DNA from: Butyricicoccus intestinisimiae
GTDB taxonomy: Bacteria; Bacillota; Clostridia; Oscillospirales; Butyricicoccaceae
DNA: 64,000 bases
NCBI RefSeq assembly: GCF_018918345.1
Contig: NZ_JAHLQI010000001.1
Span: 558,001-622,000 of the forward strand
Direction of reading: 5' to 3'
Positions within the stretch are counted from its first letter, which is position 1, and each line of letters begins with the position of its first letter. Under the pieces are notes generated by a model, which was not told the DNA's origin, did not search any database, and was given only the letters and a program-made list of their open reading frames with translations. A program made the translations under genes and the position numbers. Shown here one piece after another: positions 59,588-64,000 of this stretch.

Positions 59588-61860
59588 TGTTTACCATTTA
59601 TTCTGCAGATGTTACCGGCAATCCCAGTAACTGTTCCTATCCACACAAGCATGTCATCTTAGACGAGGACAGCCTGAAAACTGCTATCTGCCACGACTAT
59701 GTCTGTGCCGAATATAAAAACAGCTACCGCAACGGCGACAACTTCATCGGCAGCGACTGCCTTCCTGTGGACTGCGATAATGATCACTCTGAAAATCCGA
59801 ATGACTGGGTCACTCCTGATGATATTATGCAGGCTTTTCCGGGTGTCAGCTTTGCTATCCATTATAGCCGCTACAATAACCGTGAGAAAAATGGCAAAGC
59901 CGCACGACCGAAGTTTCATGTGCTGTTTCCAATCGAATATGTATCGGATGCTTCACTCTACAGCGATATGAAAAAGCTGGTCAATTCCATCTTTCCGTAT
60001 TTTGATACACAGGCACTAGATGCAGCTCGTTTCTTCTTTGGAACAACTACTGCGGATGTTGCAATCTATCCGGGGCGCATAAATCTGACTGAGTTTTTGG
60101 ATGAGGACCTGTTCGATGAGAATCTGCCGGAAGGTCAATACGATGGTTTTGCCATTCCGGAAGGAAGTCGTAATGCAACTATGTCTCGTTTTGCCGGTCG
60201 TGTAATCAAAAAATACGGTGACTGTGACAAGGCATATCAAGCATTTATGGAAGAATCAACAAAGTGTACACCTCCGCTGGAAGCATCTGAGCTTGCAACT
60301 ATCTGGCACAGTGCACAGCGTTTTTATGCACGACTCTCCCAGCAGGATGGCTACATTGCACCAGAAGTATATAATGACCCTTCCTGTTACAAGCCCGGAG
60401 ACTATTCTGACGTAGGACAAGCTGAGGTGTTGGCAAAATACTTCTCTGGCGAGCTTCGATATTCTCCGGCTACCCACTTTATTCGATATTCTGATCATTA
60501 CTGGCAGGAATCCGAACCGGGTGCACAAGCCGTGGCTCATGAGCTTACCAGAAGGCAACTGAAGGAATCTGGCAACGATATGCTCGAAGCTCTCGACAAA
60601 TTGAAAAACTCCGGTGCACAGTCCCTGCTTGATTCCATGTCTAAGTCCAAGGCAGAACAGCTGATGAATGAGGATCAGATGGAAGCCTATCAGGAATTTC
60701 TGGCCGCAAAAGCATATCAACAGTTCGCTGTAAAGCGCAGGGATTCCAAGAATATTACTTCCACGCTAAAAGAGTCCCGTCCAATGCTGGAGATCTCACC
60801 TCGTGACCTTGATGCTGATTGCTTTGCTCTGTGTACACCAGAAGCAACCTATGACTTGCGTAAAGGAATGGCTGGTGCACGAGAACATCTGCCGGAAGAT
60901 TTCATTACCAAAATTACATCGGTATCTCCGAATTATAAGGGCCAGCAAATTTGGCTGGACTGCCTTGATCTCATCTTTCGGGGTAATCAGGAACTCATCG
61001 ATTATGTTCAGATGATTTGTGGTCTGGCTGCCATCGGCAAGGTTTATGTGGAAGCCCTCATCATTGCCTACGGTGATGGCCGCAATGGTAAGTCAACCTT
61101 CTGGAATGCTATTTCCAGAGTGCTTGGTCTTTACTCTGGCAACATCTCTGCTGACACACTCACTGTTGGCTGTCGCAGAAACATAAAACCGGAAATGGCC
61201 GAGGTCAAAGGTAAGAGACTTCTCATTGCCGCCGAGATGCAGGAAGGCGCTCGTCTGAATGATTCCACCGTCAAACAGCTCTGCTCTACAGATGATGTCT
61301 TTGCTGAGAAAAAGTACAAGGACCCGTTCTCGTTCAAACCGTGTCACACACTTGTACTCTACACCAACCATCTGCCTCGTGTCTCTGCATCCGATGATGG
61401 TATTTGGAGACGACTTATTGTCATCCCATTCAATGCCAAAATTACAGGAAGCAACGACATCAAGAACTATAGCGAGTATCTTTATGACAACGCTGGCGGT
61501 AGCATTTTGGCGTGGGTCATCGAAGGTTCCAAAAAAGTCATCGAGTCTGATTACCAGATTCCCGTGCCGGAGTGTGTACAGAATGCCATCGATGAATATC
61601 GTAGCCAGAACGATTGGTTTGGTCACTTTCTTTCTGACAAATGTGAAATTGACCCGTCCTATAAAGAAAGCTCTTCTTCTCTTTATCAGGCCTACCGCAA
61701 CTATTCTCTGGATTGCAACGAGTATGTACGCAGTACCGCTGACTTCTACTTTGCATTGGAGAAAGCTGGCTTTGAGCGAGTTACCATGAGCAGAAAGCGT
61801 TACTTTAAGGGTCTGCGCTTACGTAAGGATACCGGTGCAGACGAGGATTTTATGAATTAG
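59587..61860 (+). CDS. Primase-helicase of the D5/P4 phage type
   Basis: A 757-residue fusion of an N-terminal primase-like domain (FIGSDCLPVDCDNDH near 50-65, and KFHVLFPIEYV) with a C-terminal SF3 helicase. Helicase motifs are YGDGRNGKSTFWNAI (Walker A, near 495), LLIAAEMQEGARLN (Walker B) and LVLYTNHLPRVSASDDGIWRR (motif C with the arginine finger). The linker carries the D5_N-type domain. It is the replication initiator/helicase of the element. Its first base is shared with the stop of the gene before. Confidence 0.92.
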   Translation: MFTIYSADVTGNPSNCSYPHKHVILDEDSLKTAICHDYVCAEYKNSYRNGDNFIGSDCLPVDCDNDHSENPNDWVTPDDIMQAFPGVSFAIHYSRYNNREKNGKAARPKFHVLFPIEYVSDASLYSDMKKLVNSIFPYFDTQALDAARFFFGTTTADVAIYPGRINLTEFLDEDLFDENLPEGQYDGFAIPEGSRNATMSRFAGRVIKKYGDCDKAYQAFMEESTKCTPPLEASELATIWHSAQRFYARLSQQDGYIAPEVYNDPSCYKPGDYSDVGQAEVLAKYFSGELRYSPATHFIRYSDHYWQESEPGAQAVAHELTRRQLKESGNDMLEALDKLKNSGAQSLLDSMSKSKAEQLMNEDQMEAYQEFLAAKAYQQFAVKRRDSKNITSTLKESRPMLEISPRDLDADCFALCTPEATYDLRKGMAGAREHLPEDFITKITSVSPNYKGQQIWLDCLDLIFRGNQELIDYVQMICGLAAIGKVYVEALIIAYGDGRNGKSTFWNAISRVLGLYSGNISADTLTVGCRRNIKPEMAEVKGKRLLIAAEMQEGARLNDSTVKQLCSTDDVFAEKKYKDPFSFKPCHTLVLYTNHLPRVSASDDGIWRRLIVIPFNAKITGSNDIKNYSEYLYDNAGGSILAWVIEGSKKVIESDYQIPVPECVQNAIDEYRSQNDWFGHFLSDKCEIDPSYKESSSSLYQAYRNYSLDCNEYVRSTADFYFALEKAGFERVTMSRKRYFKGLRLRKDTGADEDFMN

Positions 61861-61872
61861 GGCCACTTATGA

Positions 61873-61963
61873 CAAGGTGTATCAAGGTGTTTTATAAAAC
61901 TTTTCTTAGGCCTACAAAAATATGAATAAGAAAAAGTATGGAAAATACCATTGATACACCTTG
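61873..61963. repeat. 13-bp inverted repeat downstream of the primase-helicase
   Basis: CAAGGTGTATCAA (61873-61885) and TTGATACACCTTG (61951-61963) are perfect inverted copies 65 bp apart. The repeat lies in the gap between the helicase and nuclease genes, otherwise without coding. Confidence 0.7.
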
Positions 61964-61999
61964 CACATCTTCAAATTAACGGCCTGATGGAGGACAAGT

Positions 62000-62281
62000 A
62001 TGTTAGAAAAAACGATAGAAAAGAAATTGACAAATGCAGTAAAAAAGGCTGGTGGTATCGCGCCGAAGTTCGTGTCTCCTTCTTTCGCAGGGATGCCCGA
62101 CCGTCTGATCTTATTACCTGATGGGAAGTTTGCCTTCGCAGAATTAAAGGCACCTGGAGAATCCCCACGCCCACTGCAAAAGGCACGGCACAGACTCCTT
62201 CGCTCTCTGGGCTTTCGAGTCTATGTGATTGATAGCATCGAACAGATTGGAGGAATGATTGATGAACTTCGCACCTCATGA
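62000..62281 (+). CDS. VRR-NUC domain nuclease
   Basis: A 93-residue free-standing VRR-NUC. Active-site signs are VKKAGGIAPKFVSPSFAGMPDRLIL (G-x-PD) and FAFAELKAPGESP (ExK), the PD-(D/E)xK core, then LRSLGFRVYVID. Such phage enzymes are thought to cut branched DNA. Its end overlaps the SNF2 helicase start by 20 bp. Confidence 0.92.
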   Translation: MLEKTIEKKLTNAVKKAGGIAPKFVSPSFAGMPDRLILLPDGKFAFAELKAPGESPRPLQKARHRLLRSLGFRVYVIDSIEQIGGMIDELRTS

Positions 62282-63605
62282 TTACCAGGCCTATGCCATT
62301 AACTATATTGAGACACATTCTGTAGCCGCCGTCTTGCTCGATATGGGTCTTGGAAAAACAGTTATTTCCTTGACTGCCATCTCTGATCTGTTATTCGATA
62401 GCTTTGAAGCCCACCGCATTCTTGTGATTGCCCCACTTCGAGTAGCCAGAGACACATGGCCCGCTGAAATCAAGAAATGGCAGCATCTGAAGCACCTGAC
62501 TTTTGCTATCTGCGTCGGAACACCGAAAGAACGAAAAGCCGCTTTGATGGCCAGAGCCGATATAACAATCATCAACAGAGAAAATCTTCAATGGCTTATC
62601 GAGTCCAGTGGATTTCCCTTCGACTACGATATGGTGGTCATCGACGAGCTTTCTTCCTTCAAAAATCACAATTCAAAGAGGTTCAAATCTCTGCTGAAGG
62701 TAAGACCCAGCGTCAAGCGCATCATTGGCCTGACCGGAACACCAAGTAGTAATGGTCTCATGGATTTGTGGGCCGAGTTTCGATTACTGGATTTAGGAAA
62801 ACGCCTCGGCCGCTTCATTACCGAGTACCGAAACAACTACTTTGTACCGGACAAAAGGAATGGTCAGATCATCTATTCCTATAAGCCACAGCCCTACGCG
62901 GAGGAACGTATCTATAGTCAAATTTCTGATATCACCATTTCCATGAAATCGACAGACCATCTGCAGATGCCAGAACTCATCTCTTCCGAGTATGAGGTTC
63001 ATTTATCCGAAGATGAAATAAACAGATACGAGGATTTAAAACAGGAACTGGTGTTGGATCTCCCTGATGGAGAAATCACCGCAGCAAATGCCGCTTCTCT
63101 CACCGGAAAACTATCACAGCTTGCCAACGGTGCCATTTATTCTGATACCGGTGAAATCATCGAGTTCCATGACAGAAAGCTGGATGCTCTGGAGGATATC
63201 ATCGAATCCGCAAATGGCAAATCCGTCCTTGTAGCCTACTGGTTCAAACATGACCTCTCACGAATCAAAAAGCGCTTTGATGTGAGAGAGATAAAATCCA
63301 GCAAGGACATCACCGACTGGAATGCTGGAAAAATTCCGGTTGCAGTCATTCATCCTGCATCTGCCGGTCATGGACTCAATCTACAGGCTGGTGGCTCCAC
63401 CCTTATCTGGTTTGGGCTGACATGGTCACTGGAATTATATCAGCAGACCAACGCCCGACTGTGGAGACAGGGTCAAACCTCCGGAACCGTGGTGATAGAG
63501 CATATCATCACTAAAGGAACCATTGATGAGTGTATTTTGAAGGCTCTCTCCAAGAAGGAGCTGACACAGAATGCCCTTATCGATGCGGTAAAAGCAAATC
63601 TATGA
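62262..63605 (+). CDS. SNF2-family helicase (phage type)
   Basis: A 447-residue SF2 translocase. Motifs are LLDMGLGKTVISLTAI (Walker A), MVVIDELSSFKN (DE-type motif II), IIGLTGTPSSNGLMDLWAEF (motif III) and the late motifs HPASAGHGLNLQAGGSTLIWFG and YQQTNARLWRQGQT. Phage SNF2 proteins pair with VRR-NUC nucleases, as here. GGAGGAA lies eight bases before the ATG. Confidence 0.94.
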   Translation: MNFAPHDYQAYAINYIETHSVAAVLLDMGLGKTVISLTAISDLLFDSFEAHRILVIAPLRVARDTWPAEIKKWQHLKHLTFAICVGTPKERKAALMARADITIINRENLQWLIESSGFPFDYDMVVIDELSSFKNHNSKRFKSLLKVRPSVKRIIGLTGTPSSNGLMDLWAEFRLLDLGKRLGRFITEYRNNYFVPDKRNGQIIYSYKPQPYAEERIYSQISDITISMKSTDHLQMPELISSEYEVHLSEDEINRYEDLKQELVLDLPDGEITAANAASLTGKLSQLANGAIYSDTGEIIEFHDRKLDALEDIIESANGKSVLVAYWFKHDLSRIKKRFDVREIKSSKDITDWNAGKIPVAVIHPASAGHGLNLQAGGSTLIWFGLTWSLELYQQTNARLWRQGQTSGTVVIEHIITKGTIDECILKALSKKELTQNALIDAVKANL

Positions 63606-63671
63606 CAGTCTTTGACAAAACACGACAATCCGTGCAAATCCGAGGGAAATAAAACAATCCGGAGGTAAAGC

Positions 63672-64000
63672 ATGAACGCAAAAGAATATTTATTACAGGC
63701 TCGCTATCTTGATGAACGCATCACATCAAAGACTCAACAGATTGCATCCTTAAATGATCTTGCTACCAAATGTACTTCTACCATTTCAGATATGCCGAGA
63801 AACCCAAATCACGGTGGTTCCAGAATGGAAGATGCCATTTTGAAAATCATTGATTTGGAGGATGGCCTGAAGAAAGACATCGAAAAGCTGGTGGATTTAA
63901 AGAAAGAAATCATTGGTGTTATCCATGCTGTTCCCAACGTAGAATATCAGATGCTACTGGAAAAACGCTATCTCTGCTTCATCACTTGGGAACAGATAGC
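63672..64000 (+). CDS. DUF1492 protein (partial)
   Basis: The first 109 residues lie in the window. It starts MNAKEYLLQARYLDERITSK and has a coiled-coil part (ILKIIDLEDGLKKDIEKLVD) and the segment LLEKRYLCFITWEQIA. This is the DUF1492/ArpU-like pattern of phage late-gene regulators, which carry a sigma-region-4-like HTH. The end is beyond the window. GGAGG precedes the ATG. Confidence 0.88.
   Translation, partial: MNAKEYLLQARYLDERITSKTQQIASLNDLATKCTSTISDMPRNPNHGGSRMEDAILKIIDLEDGLKKDIEKLVDLKKEIIGVIHAVPNVEYQMLLEKRYLCFITWEQI

Noticed and set aside
1-64000. tRNA and rRNA genes
   Set aside because: I saw no cloverleaf with a GTTC-type T-arm or rRNA stretch that I could support by eye; a covariance-model scan would settle it.

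Overview
The window looks like the chromosome of a gut Clostridia species, Oscillospirales- or Lachnospirales-like. The evidence is a hexuronate catabolism operon, a radical-type 2-hydroxyacyl-CoA dehydratase system, BspA-like leucine-rich-repeat and SLH surface proteins, AGGAGG-type ribosome binding sites throughout, and Clostridia-type mobile elements. This placement is inferred from gene content; no rRNA or other marker gene is present.

1-14,100 (chromosomal core). A LacI-type regulator diverges from uxaA-uxaB. Each promoter carries a copy of the same operator, TGTAAG-N2-CTTACA. Downstream of uxaB are three large stem-loops and a terminator. A four-gene minus-strand operon follows (8505 to 4881): a YARHG-domain membrane protein, a P-loop GTPase-like protein and two orphan proteins. 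I do not recognise it as a described system. Next come a small membrane protein and an operon for a double-cubane-type HgdB-like protein, a DUF3343 protein, an HgdC-type activator ATPase and a Gfo/Idh/MocA oxidoreductase. A recombinase fragment and a polyferredoxin membrane protein close the section.

14,100-24,300. A 1272-residue BspA-like surface protein is followed by a response regulator, histidine kinase, ABC ATPase and FtsX-type permease, the layout of an antimicrobial-peptide sensing and resistance module. Degenerate remnants and a structured repeat mark the borders of mobile DNA.

24,300-36,900 (mobile DNA). This section holds a large serine recombinase, an internally deleted IS3-family copy, and a mobilization module with a MobA/MobL relaxase, an out-of-frame overlapping gene, an oriT with an IncQ-like nic sequence and a small MobC-like protein. 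An SLH surface protein with 582-bp internal tandem repeats lies between two inverted IS3 remnants. A putative replication protein, a resolvase and an XRE regulator follow. The whole resembles an integrated mobilizable plasmid. Three small HTH-like proteins and a decayed gene end the section.

36,900-53,000 (defence island). About 16 kb of almost uninterrupted minus-strand genes can be traced back to one good promoter at 53,106-53,134. They encode a three-gene ABC-ATPase conflict system (ABC-3C type), an XRE regulator, type I restriction-modification (hsdM, hsdS, hsdR), a PIN-domain nuclease inserted after hsdM, a DUF262/DUF1524 GmrSD-like endonuclease and a RhuM protein. The hsdS part is a DNA-inversion system: two specificity loci, four copies of a 13-bp site in alternating orientation, and a tyrosine recombinase between them. 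One locus is assembled and the other is inverted and off.

53,400-64,000 (end of window). This is a plus-strand phage-type early and replication region: sigma factor, DUF2800 nuclease-like protein, DUF2815 protein, family A DNA polymerase, DUF4406 protein, D5/P4-type primase-helicase, VRR-NUC nuclease, SNF2 helicase and a DUF1492 protein cut by the window edge. Terminator-like hairpins sit between many of these co-directional genes, which suggests antitermination or a graded operon.
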